45,269 bases of DNA from CAZDML01 sp964506645 (GCA_964506645.1 CAZDML010000004.1:1-45269), one strand, 5' to 3'. Positions 24,476-32,406 are shown, counted from the first letter of the stretch. Notes: generated from the letters alone by a model not told the origin. Translations and numbers: made by a program.

Positions 24476-26526
24476 CACAACGCCGTCTGGTGTGGACCGT
24501 CCTGGCGGCGATGGTTCTGGTCGCCGGGAGCATCATCCGGTGGCATCGTATCGACACGCGCCCGCCGGCCTGGGACCAGAGCGTGCATCTCCATCTCGCT
24601 CTCGACTATCGTGACTGTCTCCTTCACGGAAAACCCGTCACTTCTCCCTGGACGGCTGTTTATCCGCCGCTGTATCACCTTTCCTTAATCCCGGTATTGT
24701 CGCTCGGGACCCCTTCCGAAGCCAAAGCCGCGTTCATGCATCTGTTTTATTTTGCACTTCTCCTGTGGGGGCTTCTGCGCTTAACGCGAAGACTGGGCGC
24801 GGAGCCCGAAACCGCTGTGCTGGCGGGACTGCTGAGCGCGTCCTACGCCATTGTCATTTACACCATGCATTACGCACTGATCGATTTTCCGCTGACGGCG
24901 TGGGTTGTTTTTTCACTGGCGCTTCTCGCTGAGACCGAATCATTTACGCATCGCCGGAATTCTCTGATGTGGGGTGTTAGCGCCGGCTTGGGCGTCTTAT
25001 TTAAATTCCCTTTCGTACTTTTCTTTGCGGGGCCTGTTGCAGTAGCCATCGTCCAAAGCCGTTCGCGCAAAAACGCAGGGCTGGCTATTCTTACAGCGGT
25101 TGCTGTAGCTGCCCTGTGGTATGGTTGGCAGGGACCGGTCTTTCTACAGAACGCGCTCGGTTTGGCCGGAGAACGCGGTGCAGCGGAAGGGGACCCCTCC
25201 TGGACCCAGTGGCAGGGGTGGGCGTTTTACCTGGGCGCGCTGTACGACCAGCTGGGCATGGGCCCTCTTCTCTTCACGGGGATAGGGCTTGTTCTTTTTG
25301 TAGGAAAAAAAGAAGCACGCTCTCGCGCTGGTCTCATTGGTCTGACCTTGCTTTCCGGCTATCTGCTCTTCACGCTAATTCATAACAAGGATTTTCGCTA
25401 CACCACGCCTCTCTTGCCGCTCTTGGCCCTTCTTACGATCCTGGGCTATTATGGGACCGTTCGAAATCGGGGGGGCCGAGCCGTGATCACCGCCTGTGTG
25501 CTCGGACTCTGGCAGTGGAATGTGACGCATGTGGATTTGCCGCGTGCTGAGCACTGGAAGCATCGTGAGTTGGGCGAGATTCTGACGCACGCGCACGATC
25601 CTTCGCAGCCGTTTCTTCTCGTGAGCGTGTTGTCCAATCACCCGATGCTCTTTGGGCGAAACTTGCGCTGGAGTCTGCGATCGCAAGGAATCCGCATGGA
25701 TACTTCGTCGGTCGGTGATCCCAACGCGGACTTTGCCGAATTTGTGATTACAAAGTCGGGGGACGGCGGGCCGGAATCGGATGCGATTCGTCGTACGTGG
25801 CAATCACTGCAGGACGCCGGCCGGTCGTTTACAGCACTATTTCGTCCGATCGCTCAGGTGGATCTTCCGGATGGAAGCCAGGCGACGGTCTATCAGCGCG
25901 ATGTGCATCCGCGCTTCAAAGTGACACCGCTGAGCGTCAAAGCGGTGGAGAAAAAGATTCTTATGCTTGCGCGTGAGGCTGCAGGGAAGGGCTCGAAAGT
26001 TGTTATCCTGGCTACACCTGAACAGCTGCGCGAAGGGCGTATGGCCTTGGCGCGCCTGCATCTTCAAAACGGAACCGTGCAGGGTATTGCGTTGCCGCCC
26101 ATCGATGCAGAAATCACCGAAGCCCGACTGAATTTGTACCGACTTTACGACCGTCATGAGCCAGGGCTCTTGTCCTTTGGGTCACTGCACGTGAGCACTC
26201 AGATATCAGCACGGCAGGTCGAAGAAGAACTGAATTCGCGCGTGAAAGGCTTATCGAAAGCGCAGGCTCACTTTAAAAATGGCACGGTCGGCGTCCATGC
26301 GCGGCTTCACGGTATACCTCTTTCGGCATGGGCGCGCGTGGCTATTAAAAACGAGAAGCTCGTTGCGACAATCACCTGGTTGCGCGTCGCAGGGGTTCCG
26401 ATTCCTGGATTCTTGTTCGGGAAAGTCCACATTCAGAGCGTTCCGCTTTATCCAATTCCGTCGTTCCCGGGCCGTATTGATATCCGCAACCTCCACCTCG
26501 ACAACGATCTATTAACGCTCTCATGA
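24454..26526 (+). CDS. GT39/PMT-type membrane glycosyltransferase fused to a DUF2993-like domain
   Basis: A 690-residue protein. The N-terminal two thirds (about 15-360) is a polytopic GT-C membrane enzyme of the PMT/ArnT type: WHRIDTRPPAWDQSVHLHLA is the first-loop catalytic-Asp region, and VYPPLYHL and HYALIDFPL follow. It should transfer a sugar from a polyprenyl-phosphate donor on the periplasmic face. The last 220 residues (about 470-690) are soluble and resemble DUF2993/LmeA lipid-binding tubular domains (EARLNLYRLY, LHVSTQISARQVEEELNSR, RIDIRNLHLDND). That fusion is unusual; the DUF2993 call is moderate. The start is one of tandem GTGs at 24454/24457, inside the end of the GT2 gene, so coupling is likely. 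Confidence 0.82.
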   Translation: MVGSEKVAQRRLVWTVLAAMVLVAGSIIRWHRIDTRPPAWDQSVHLHLALDYRDCLLHGKPVTSPWTAVYPPLYHLSLIPVLSLGTPSEAKAAFMHLFYFALLLWGLLRLTRRLGAEPETAVLAGLLSASYAIVIYTMHYALIDFPLTAWVVFSLALLAETESFTHRRNSLMWGVSAGLGVLFKFPFVLFFAGPVAVAIVQSRSRKNAGLAILTAVAVAALWYGWQGPVFLQNALGLAGERGAAEGDPSWTQWQGWAFYLGALYDQLGMGPLLFTGIGLVLFVGKKEARSRAGLIGLTLLSGYLLFTLIHNKDFRYTTPLLPLLALLTILGYYGTVRNRGGRAVITACVLGLWQWNVTHVDLPRAEHWKHRELGEILTHAHDPSQPFLLVSVLSNHPMLFGRNLRWSLRSQGIRMDTSSVGDPNADFAEFVITKSGDGGPESDAIRRTWQSLQDAGRSFTALFRPIAQVDLPDGSQATVYQRDVHPRFKVTPLSVKAVEKKILMLAREAAGKGSKVVILATPEQLREGRMALARLHLQNGTVQGIALPPIDAEITEARLNLYRLYDRHEPGLLSFGSLHVSTQISARQVEEELNSRVKGLSKAQAHFKNGTVGVHARLHGIPLSAWARVAIKNEKLVATITWLRVAGVPIPGFLFGKVHIQSVPLYPIPSFPGRIDIRNLHLDNDLLTLS

Positions 26527-26665
26527 TTGTGCTGAGACAAAAAGAGGAAATGGAGACTTCCCTTCGATCGCTCGCGTGGATTTTTAATCAGTGCGGCGGA
26601 CTGGATGGCCCCGCAACTCGAGGAAGAGAAGCGCCTGCAGATTTAGCCTGGTCTAGACGAGAGAG

Positions 26666-26772
26666 CAGCCAGCTTGGCTCAGTCGCTGAACAGCGACTTA
26701 ATCGAATGTTCCTCAAGTTTGCTGGCTGGCGGCCAGACCGGGCGTCAAAAATCTGCACAAGCGCTGATTTTT
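26666..26772 (+). other. Structured intergenic region, possible small RNA or processing signal
   Basis: The 279-nt gap between two GT-C genes (26527-26805) holds nested complementary arms: CAGCCAGC (26666-26673) with GCTGGCTG (26721-26728), inside it AGTCGCT/AGCGACT (26681-26698), and next to it AAAAATC/GATTTTT (26747-26772), all perfect. I do not recognise an RNA family. The frames through this region show no domain and look non-coding. Confidence 0.4.
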
Positions 26773-26805
26773 CCTCGCTGTGCTCTTCCCAGAAGAAAAA
26801 AACGC

Positions 26806-28233
26806 ATGAATCGTAAACACCTGTGGCTTATTTTGGGATTTAGTTTCCTGGTACATCTGCCGGGACTGACGTCACCCCTTCTGGATTATCACGCGCATCG
26901 CCAGACCCAGACGATGTCCATGGCGCGCAATTTCGCTCGGCATGGCATGCACTTCCTCTCACCGGAAGTGGATAATTTTGGCTGGCCCACTCGTACCGGC
27001 ACCGAATTCCCTATTTACAGCTATTTGGTAGCGTTCCTCTTCAAATTGTTTGGCGAGCGTGACCTGTGGGGTCGCCTGCTGAGCTGTGTGTTTGCCGCGG
27101 GTGGGGCGGTGTTTCTATACCGATTTGTTCAGCGACGGCTCGGTGAGCGTTCGGCGCTGTGGGCGGCGCTCTCGATGTGTGTGGTCCCGGTCCATCTTTA
27201 TTTTACGCGGGCGGTGATGCCAGAACCGATGGCGCTCTGGGGGGTTCTGGGTTTTCTGGATTACTTTGATAAAGCCCAGCGAGAGACGGGGAGCCAGTCA
27301 TGGGGGTATTACGTTGCTGCAACCGTGCTGGGGGCCTTCGGTCCGATGTTAAAACTTCCATACCTTTATGCGCTTGCTCCGTTGTATTTCCTTCTTATTC
27401 TTGAAAAATATCCATTGCGCATTGCCCAGTGCGCATGGCGTCTGCTTCCGTTAGGCGTGATTCTTCTTGCCACAGGACTTTGGTACCGATATGCGCGCAC
27501 GGCACCGGCCGTTGTGTTGCCGCTGGACAAAGATTATTTTTGGAATAACCTGCAGGCGTCGCGGACGGCGCACCTCTGGGAAGCGCAGCTCGTTTCCCGG
27601 TTGCCAGAAATTTGTTTTACCTACGCGGGTCTTGTCTTTGCAGTGATAGGCGGAACGTACTTCTGGAAAAACCGCGAGCACCGCTGGTTTCTCGCCTGGC
27701 TGTTGGTGGGGGTGTTTTATACGGGAATGATTGGGGACTATGGTCTGATTCATCGCTATACGCTACTGCCCTGGGCACCGATCGCGGCGGTTTATATCGG
27801 AATGGGCATCGCGTGCATGCAGGACTGGGCGGGGGATATTTCGAAGCGCCGTGCGTTGTGGTTGGTTCTTGTCTTGGCGATTCCCATCCACGCAGGGTTT
27901 CGCATTAAACATTGGTACCGTGTCGAACGGCAGTGGCTCTTCCGCGCTCGCGACGTGGTCGCTCGCGTCAGCACACCGAAAGATCTCTGGATTACCAATA
28001 CGGCCGAAGATCCCGTGCTGTTGTACTACATCGACCGCTACGGTTTTTCTGTCGACTGTGGGGACAAGGGGCTCACCCGCATGGCGGGTTTTAAAATTCG
28101 CGGCGCAAAGTTCTTTTTAACCCCGACGGAAGGCAACTGGAGCAAACATCCGGAATTCGCTGCCTATTTCAATAAAACGGCGAAACTTTTGCACACCGAC
28201 CCCGAGTTCGTTATCTATCAAATTCAGAAGTAA
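26806..28233 (+). CDS. GT39/PMT-type membrane glycosyltransferase
   Basis: A 475-residue polytopic membrane protein starting at ATG 26806. The signature LLDYHAHRQTQTMSMARN in the first periplasmic loop, followed by FPIYSYLVAFLFKLFGERDL and RAVMPEPMALWGVL, is typical of dolichyl/polyprenyl-phosphate-sugar GT-C enzymes of the PMT_2 superfamily. About nine to ten hydrophobic helices are visible before a short C-terminal periplasmic domain (about 400-475). It probably adds a sugar to an envelope glycan or protein using donors made by the GT2 enzyme two genes upstream. The frame runs upstream to 26674, but that part covers the structured intergenic region and has no coding character. Confidence 0.85.
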   Translation: MNRKHLWLILGFSFLVHLPGLTSPLLDYHAHRQTQTMSMARNFARHGMHFLSPEVDNFGWPTRTGTEFPIYSYLVAFLFKLFGERDLWGRLLSCVFAAGGAVFLYRFVQRRLGERSALWAALSMCVVPVHLYFTRAVMPEPMALWGVLGFLDYFDKAQRETGSQSWGYYVAATVLGAFGPMLKLPYLYALAPLYFLLILEKYPLRIAQCAWRLLPLGVILLATGLWYRYARTAPAVVLPLDKDYFWNNLQASRTAHLWEAQLVSRLPEICFTYAGLVFAVIGGTYFWKNREHRWFLAWLLVGVFYTGMIGDYGLIHRYTLLPWAPIAAVYIGMGIACMQDWAGDISKRRALWLVLVLAIPIHAGFRIKHWYRVERQWLFRARDVVARVSTPKDLWITNTAEDPVLLYYIDRYGFSVDCGDKGLTRMAGFKIRGAKFFLTPTEGNWSKHPEFAAYFNKTAKLLHTDPEFVIYQIQK

Positions 28234-28242
28234 GAGCCTTGA

Positions 28243-28248
28243 TATAAT
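28243..28248 (+). promoter_or_regulatory. -10 box for tRNA-Glu
   Basis: A consensus TATAAT lies 27 nt before the tRNA. No good -35 box is seen. Confidence 0.4.
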
Positions 28249-28261
28249 TAGAAGTCTTTAA

Positions 28262-28366
28262 AAAAGCGACTTTCGTCCTCATCGACTAGCGGTTAGGTCA
28301 GGTCCCTCTCAAGGACCAAGCACGGGTTCGATTCCCGTTGGGGACGGAAGTCGCTTTTATTTTTTC
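28262..28366 (+). terminator. Leader/trailer helix enclosing the tRNA, ending in a T-tract
   Basis: AAAAGCGACTT (28262-28272) pairs perfectly with AAGTCGCTTTT (28348-28358), followed by ATTTTTT. The tRNA fills the loop, so the whole transcript is shaped like an intrinsic terminator with a cloverleaf as its loop. Confidence 0.6.
28275..28346 (+). tRNA. tRNA-Glu (anticodon CTC)
   Basis: 72 nt with all four arms: acceptor GTCCTCA/TGGGGAC, D arm GAC/GTC with loop TAGCGGTTAG, anticodon stem GGTCC/GGACC with loop CTCTCAA (anticodon CTC, reads GAG), T arm ACGGG/CCCGT with loop TTCGATT. Discriminator G, no encoded CCA. The sequence pattern is that of bacterial tRNA-Glu. Confidence 0.95.
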
Positions 28367-28875
28367 TGGGGAGCCTCGCTGGCGGTGGGAATGGTGGATT
28401 GGAAGCCGTAGTGCATGAGCAGTGACACGTCTTCTCGGTTAACCAACATGAGCAAAAGATCGCCGCGCGGCGAATTGCAGGCACGGCCCAGCGGTTTGTC
28501 GTGCATGTAGGGGCGGATCCGAAGGTCGTGGATGAAAAATCCTTTTTTGGTGAAAAACGCCTTCATGACGTTCACTTCATCTCGCATCGGATATTTGGTT
28601 CCCTTATTTTTATGCGCCTTCAGCCAGTCTTTTTCCCACGGATTGCTTAAACACTGAACAGGCTGGAGAGCCACCCATGCTTTGTTCGGGTCATCGGTCA
28701 TAAAGGGATTGGACGGTTTAGGTTTTGCTAGCGGGGCAGTGCGACACCCTAAAGTTCCAATCACCAAGCAACACATTCCAAACAAGCTCCAATAACCAAT
28801 GCTCAAAACCACGTTTGATCGTTGGATCTTTTTGTGTTTATTTGGAGCTTGGAATTTGGTTATTGGATTTTGCAT
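28357..28875 (-). CDS. Small hypothetical protein, possible lipoprotein, N-terminus encoded by a repeat
   Basis: The frame from ATG 28875 encodes 172 residues, but its first ~40 (QNPITKFQAPNKHKK and onward) are translation of the palindromic repeat. A second candidate start at 28774-28776 gives MCCLVIGTLGCRTAPLAKP, a short hydrophobic run ending in Cys that looks like a degraded lipoprotein signal (the residues before Cys, TLG, fit the lipobox poorly). The rest (about 110 residues) is polar with no family I recognise. It directly follows the SEL1-repeat gene; the stop codon lies in the T-tract behind tRNA-Glu. The repeat has probably rewritten the original 5' end. Confidence 0.55.
   Translation of the reverse strand: MQNPITKFQAPNKHKKIQRSNVVLSIGYWSLFGMCCLVIGTLGCRTAPLAKPKPSNPFMTDDPNKAWVALQPVQCLSNPWEKDWLKAHKNKGTKYPMRDEVNVMKAFFTKKGFFIHDLRIRPYMHDKPLGRACNSPRGDLLLMLVNREDVSLLMHYGFQSTIPTASEAPQKK
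28751..28875. repeat. TCCAA-rich palindromic intergenic repeat, copy 2
   Basis: Left arm GTTCCAATCACCAAGCAAC, ATTCCAAACAAGCTCCAATA; right arm TTTATTTGGAGCTTGGAATT, TGGTTATTGGATTTTGC. It starts inside the 5' part of the small hypothetical gene and ends at the stop codon of the SEL1 gene. Confidence 0.75.
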
Positions 28876-30840
28876 TTAAGAGCCTTTCGCCTTTTTGGCT
28901 TGTTGGCGATATTGACGGGCTTTTTGATCGTTGGGGGTAACGCCGAGCCAGCCGTTTTCGTAGCACCCGGCAAGAAGTTCCAGCGCCTTGGCGTCACCAC
29001 CCGCGGCGGCTTGTTTGATGAGCTGCAGCGCTTTCTTTTCGTCCTTGGCGACGCCTTCCCCTTTCACATACAGCTGGCCTAAATTGAGTTGTGCTGCCGT
29101 CACACCGCCGGCCGCAGCTTTGGCGTACCAGGTCGCGGCCTGCGCAGGGTTGGCCGCCACACCCACGCCGCTTTCATACATCACACCCAAACGGTACTGT
29201 GCATCGGCATGTCCTTGTTCTGCGGCCTTCTGATACCACACGGCCGTTTGTGCGGGATCTTTGGGAACACCCTGGCCCAGGTAATACATGGCCCCGATGC
29301 GAACTTGCGATTCGACATGGCCCTGCTCCGCGGCTTTCTGGTACCCCTGTGCAGACTTCGCTAAATTTTTGGAAACACCCAGACCCGCTTCATACATGAA
29401 GCCGAGCTGCGCAAAGGCATCGACACTGCCTTGGTCTGCGGCTTTTTGCAACCAAAGATAGGCTTCGGCTGGATCTTTGGGGATTCCCTGGCCGTTGAGC
29501 AGCATGACGCCCAGATACACCTGCGCGTCGACTTGGCCGTTCTGTGCGGCTTTGCGTAAATAAGGAATGGCTTTGCTGGGATCCTTCGATGCCTTAGGAT
29601 CGTTGACCAGGGCGACCCCAACGATGGCTTGTGCTTCGGCGATGCCGTTGTCCGCGGCCTTCTGATACCACGCTTGTGCTTGGGCGGAATCTTTCGGAAC
29701 GCCTTCGCCTTCAGCGTACATCATGGCCAAATTGTATTGCGCTTCAGCGATGCCGCCTTCGGCGGCTTTGCGGTACCATTCAGCGGATTGCGCAGGATCT
29801 TTGGGCACCCCATCGCCCGTGGCGTAGAGCGCGGCCAGATTGTATTGCGCCTCATGAATATTTTTCTCGCCGGCTTTGCGGTACCAGACCGCCGCCTGCG
29901 CGACGTCCTTGGGAATGCCGTCCCCGTTCTGCAGCATGGCGCCGAGACGATAGGCCGCATCGGCATGGCCTTGTTCGGCAGCTTTTCGCAGCCAGTCCGA
30001 GGCCAGCGGCATGTTCTTGCCAACCCCCGTTCCCGAGCCATAAAAAAGTCCGAGATGATACTGGGCATCCGCGTCGCCCTGTTCGGCCGCTTTCTGGTAA
30101 TAGGTGATGGCTTGCGGAATATTGCGTGTAATGCCGTCGCCTTTGGCGAGCATCGTGGCAATAGCGAGCTGGGCTTTGGAATTGCCTTGCTCGGCTGCTT
30201 TGACATACCACGCAATCGCTTGCTGGAGATCTTGGGTCTGGCCTTCGCCGGTGTGAAACTGGCGTGCGTAATCGTACTGAGCACTTACTTCCCCGGCTTC
30301 GGCGGCTTTCTGCGTCCATTCTTTATGGCCGAGCCGGTAATGCGCTCGGGCATCGCCTTTCTCTGCCGCTTTCTGAAACCACATAGCGGCTTGAGCTGGG
30401 TCTTTCGTAAGGCCGACCCCATCCGCATAAATCGTGCCTACCTTATATTGGGCCTGGACTTCCCCTTGGGTGGCTGCCTTTTGATACCAATACAAAGCTT
30501 GTGCCGGGTCCTTGGGAACCCCCAACCCTTCACTGTACATCTGAGCCAGATAGAGCTGAGCAACCCCGTAATCCTTGTCTGCTGCCTTGCGGTACCACTC
30601 GGCGGCCTTTTCGGTGTCTTTTTTAACTCCTTGGCCGTTGGCGTAGATCTTCCCGATCGTAAACATGGCAAAGGAATTGCCCTGATCCGCCATGGGCGAC
30701 AGCAATTTCAGCGCGGTTTTATAATCCCCTTCGGTATAGGCCGTGAGTGCATCGGTGTTGGGCATGGCCCGGCTCCAAAGGGAGGCGGGACCCCCCAGAG
30801 TAAGGCTAAAAATAGCAACGAATAGGGTCTTTTGCTTCAT
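28876..30840 (-). CDS. Secreted SEL1-repeat protein (17 repeats, one shortened)
   Basis: A 654-residue protein with a signal peptide (MKQKTLFVAIFSLTLGGPAS) and then about 17 consecutive SEL1-like repeats of 36 residues (pattern A-x-x-x-LG-x-x-Y-x-x-G-x-GV-x-KD-x-x-x-A-x-x-WY-x-KAA-x-x-G). These form an alpha solenoid used for protein-protein contacts in the periplasm or outside the cell. The fourth repeat is only about 21 residues: the GxGVxKD part is missing between RLG and KEWTQKAAEA, an in-frame deletion. Starts further upstream are rejected because they remove the signal peptide. It ends next to a palindromic repeat. No enzyme domain. Confidence 0.9.
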   Translation of the reverse strand: MKQKTLFVAIFSLTLGGPASLWSRAMPNTDALTAYTEGDYKTALKLLSPMADQGNSFAMFTIGKIYANGQGVKKDTEKAAEWYRKAADKDYGVAQLYLAQMYSEGLGVPKDPAQALYWYQKAATQGEVQAQYKVGTIYADGVGLTKDPAQAAMWFQKAAEKGDARAHYRLGHKEWTQKAAEAGEVSAQYDYARQFHTGEGQTQDLQQAIAWYVKAAEQGNSKAQLAIATMLAKGDGITRNIPQAITYYQKAAEQGDADAQYHLGLFYGSGTGVGKNMPLASDWLRKAAEQGHADAAYRLGAMLQNGDGIPKDVAQAAVWYRKAGEKNIHEAQYNLAALYATGDGVPKDPAQSAEWYRKAAEGGIAEAQYNLAMMYAEGEGVPKDSAQAQAWYQKAADNGIAEAQAIVGVALVNDPKASKDPSKAIPYLRKAAQNGQVDAQVYLGVMLLNGQGIPKDPAEAYLWLQKAADQGSVDAFAQLGFMYEAGLGVSKNLAKSAQGYQKAAEQGHVESQVRIGAMYYLGQGVPKDPAQTAVWYQKAAEQGHADAQYRLGVMYESGVGVAANPAQAATWYAKAAAGGVTAAQLNLGQLYVKGEGVAKDEKKALQLIKQAAAGGDAKALELLAGCYENGWLGVTPNDQKARQYRQQAKKAKGS

Positions 30841-30870
30841 ATGGGCAAGTCTAACAGGTGGACTTTGCTG

Positions 30871-30900
30871 TTGCAATACCGAATCTGGCTGGGGTATAAT
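30871..30900 (+). promoter_or_regulatory. Promoter of the SAM-riboswitch operon
   Basis: TTGCAA (30871-30876), 18-base spacer, TATAAT (30895-30900). Transcription would start about 30 nt before the riboswitch P1 stem. It is divergent from the SEL1 gene. Confidence 0.7.
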
Positions 30901-30937
30901 TTGTCCACAGTTGTTCGTTCTTTTCGACAATAAGTTG

Positions 30938-31110
30938 CTCTTATCCAGAGTGGGGGTCCCGCAAACCTGTGTTTCAGGGGAGGCGGGACCAGCGTTCAGT
31001 GACACATCGAACGCTGGAGGGACGGGCCCGAGGATCCCACGGCAACCTTTAAAAAGGTGCCAACGCCTGGACACTTTAACCGCTGTGGTGGTTACTGATG
31101 CCGATAAGAG
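30938..31110 (+). promoter_or_regulatory. SAM-I (S-box) riboswitch with an enlarged kink-turn region
   Basis: P1 is a perfect 8-bp stem, CTCTTATC (30938-30945) with GATAAGAG (31103-31110). The S-box landmarks follow in order: AGAG (30947-30950); P2a GTGGG/CCCAC (30950-30954, 31036-31040); GGAGGGACGGGCCCGAGGA (31016-31034; P2b GGG/CCC plus pseudoknot loop); GGCAACC (31041-31047); P3 ACCTTT/AAAGGT; GTGCCAA; and a P4 hairpin TAACC/GGTTA (31077-31094). Between P2a and GGAGGG lies an extra segment (about 30955-31015) with two perfect hairpins, GGTCCCGC/GCGGGACC and AGCGTTC/GAACGCT. SAM binding should switch off the threonine synthase-sulfur carrier-NIL operon. Confidence 0.88.
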
Positions 31111-31119
31111 GAGGAATGT

Positions 31120-31158
31120 AACCCCAAGGGGCTATTCTCCGTGGGGTTTTTTATTTTT
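31120..31158 (+). terminator. Attenuator hairpin of the riboswitch, touching the next start codon
   Basis: AACCCC (31120-31125) pairs with GGGGTT (31143-31148), with an inner GGGG/CTCC stem (31128-31140), followed by TTTTATTTTT up to 31158. The ATG of the threonine synthase is the next base. GGAGGAAT upstream (31110-31117) can instead pair with ATTCTCC (31134-31140), a plausible antiterminator competing with P1. Confidence 0.75.
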
Positions 31159-32406
31159 ATGAGCGATCCAAAAATCAAAGCACTGCAGTGTAAAGAATGC
31201 GAACACCAGTACCCCGCCAAGGCGATTCACGTCTGTGAATTCTGCTTCGGTCCGCTGGAAGTCGTTTATAACTACGACAGCATCAAGAAGCGGGTGAGCC
31301 GTCAGAGTATCGAAGCCGGTCCCCGTACCCTCTGGCGCTATTGGGATCTTCTCCCGGTCGAATCCCGCGACGTGATCACGTTGCAGGAAGGCTTTACCCC
31401 GTTCTGGCATGCCAAAAACCTGGGGGAAGAGCTGGGCTTAAAGAAGCTCTACATCAAAAACGATTCTGTTAACCCGACCTTTTCTTTTAAAGACCGTGTC
31501 GTTGCCACCGCACTGAACCGCACCCGGGAGCTCGGGTTCGACACTATCGCTTGCGCGTCGACCGGAAACCTGGCCTGCGCCGTCGCCGCCTTCGGCTCGG
31601 TCGCCAAGCTGAAGACCTTTGTTTTTATCCCGGCCGACCTTGAACAGGGCAAGATCGTAGGCGCTGGAATTTGCCAGCCGACCATCGTCGGCGTGAAAGG
31701 CAACTACGACCAGGTGAACCGCCTCTGCGCGGAAGTCGCCGATGCCTTCAAGTGGGCGTTTGTGAACGTGAACATCCGACCCTACTATGCGGAAGGATCA
31801 AAGACCCTCGGTTTTGAAGTGGCCGAACAGCTCGGCTGGAAAGCGCCGGATCACTGTGTGGTGCCCATCGCCTCGGGGTCGCTGCTCACAAAGATTTATA
31901 AGGGTCTCCATGAGTTTATGGACCTGGGTCTCATCGAAAACCACAACGTTCGCATGACAGGCGCTCAGGCGGAAGGCTGCAGCCCGGTTGTCACGGCCTG
32001 GAAAGCCAAGTCCGATATCATTAAACCGATTCATCCCAATACGATCGCTAAGTCGCTAGCGATCGGGAATCCGGCCGATGGATTCTATGCCAAAAAGATC
32101 ATTGATAAGACGGGCGGGCTTGCTGAAAGTGTGACCGACCCCGAGATCGTAGAAGGCATTTCACTGCTCGCACGTACCGAAGGCATCTTCACAGAGACCG
32201 CCGGAGGGGTGACGATCGGTTCGTTGAAAAAGCTGGCCCAGTCTGGTAAGATTCAACCGAATGAGACGGTGGTTGCGTTTATCACCGGGAATGGCTACAA
32301 GACGCAAGAGGCAGTTCTGGGCGTGGCCGCAAAGCCCGTTGTCATCGACCCGTCCATCGCGCAATTTCGAGACATTTACGATCAACTTTCCGCCGTTCGA
32401 GCCTAA
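31159..32406 (+). CDS. thrC: Threonine synthase-like PLP enzyme under SAM riboswitch control
   Basis: A 415-residue PLP-dependent enzyme (fold type II). N-terminal zinc-ribbon cysteines CKEC and CEFC (residues about 11-31), PLP-lysine motif NDSVNPTFSFKDR (about 104-116), ASTGNLACAVAAF (PLP phosphate/substrate loop), and a C-terminal FITGNGYKTQEAV. This is the class of threonine synthases that converts O-phosphohomoserine to threonine. Its place behind a SAM-I riboswitch and before a MoaD-like carrier and a NIL-domain protein suggests that it may instead join homoserine phosphate to sulfide or a thiocarboxylate to give homocysteine (inference, unproven). The ATG at 31159 has no Shine-Dalgarno sequence because the terminator U-tract sits there. 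The GTG at 31141 lies in the terminator and is rejected. Confidence 0.88.
   Translation: MSDPKIKALQCKECEHQYPAKAIHVCEFCFGPLEVVYNYDSIKKRVSRQSIEAGPRTLWRYWDLLPVESRDVITLQEGFTPFWHAKNLGEELGLKKLYIKNDSVNPTFSFKDRVVATALNRTRELGFDTIACASTGNLACAVAAFGSVAKLKTFVFIPADLEQGKIVGAGICQPTIVGVKGNYDQVNRLCAEVADAFKWAFVNVNIRPYYAEGSKTLGFEVAEQLGWKAPDHCVVPIASGSLLTKIYKGLHEFMDLGLIENHNVRMTGAQAEGCSPVVTAWKAKSDIIKPIHPNTIAKSLAIGNPADGFYAKKIIDKTGGLAESVTDPEIVEGISLLARTEGIFTETAGGVTIGSLKKLAQSGKIQPNETVVAFITGNGYKTQEAVLGVAAKPVVIDPSIAQFRDIYDQLSAVRA

Noticed and set aside
26523..26816. 97-codon frame in the gap between the two GT-C genes
   Set aside because: No domain or membrane segment, and it crosses the nested hairpins; the structured-RNA reading fits better.
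29629..30825. 398-codon open frame on the plus strand opposite the SEL1 gene
   Set aside because: It is the antisense shadow of the repeat array; its periodic composition simply mirrors the 36-residue repeats, and it has no promoter or ribosome site.
30955..31015. Inserted hairpins in the riboswitch as a separate mobile element
   Set aside because: No target duplications or similarity to the other repeats of the window; they sit exactly at one structural position of the aptamer.
31141..31158. GTG at 31141 as start of the threonine synthase
   Set aside because: It lies in the 3' arm of the terminator; the six added residues (GFFIF) are just the T-tract, and ATG 31159 gives the expected N-terminus before the zinc ribbon.
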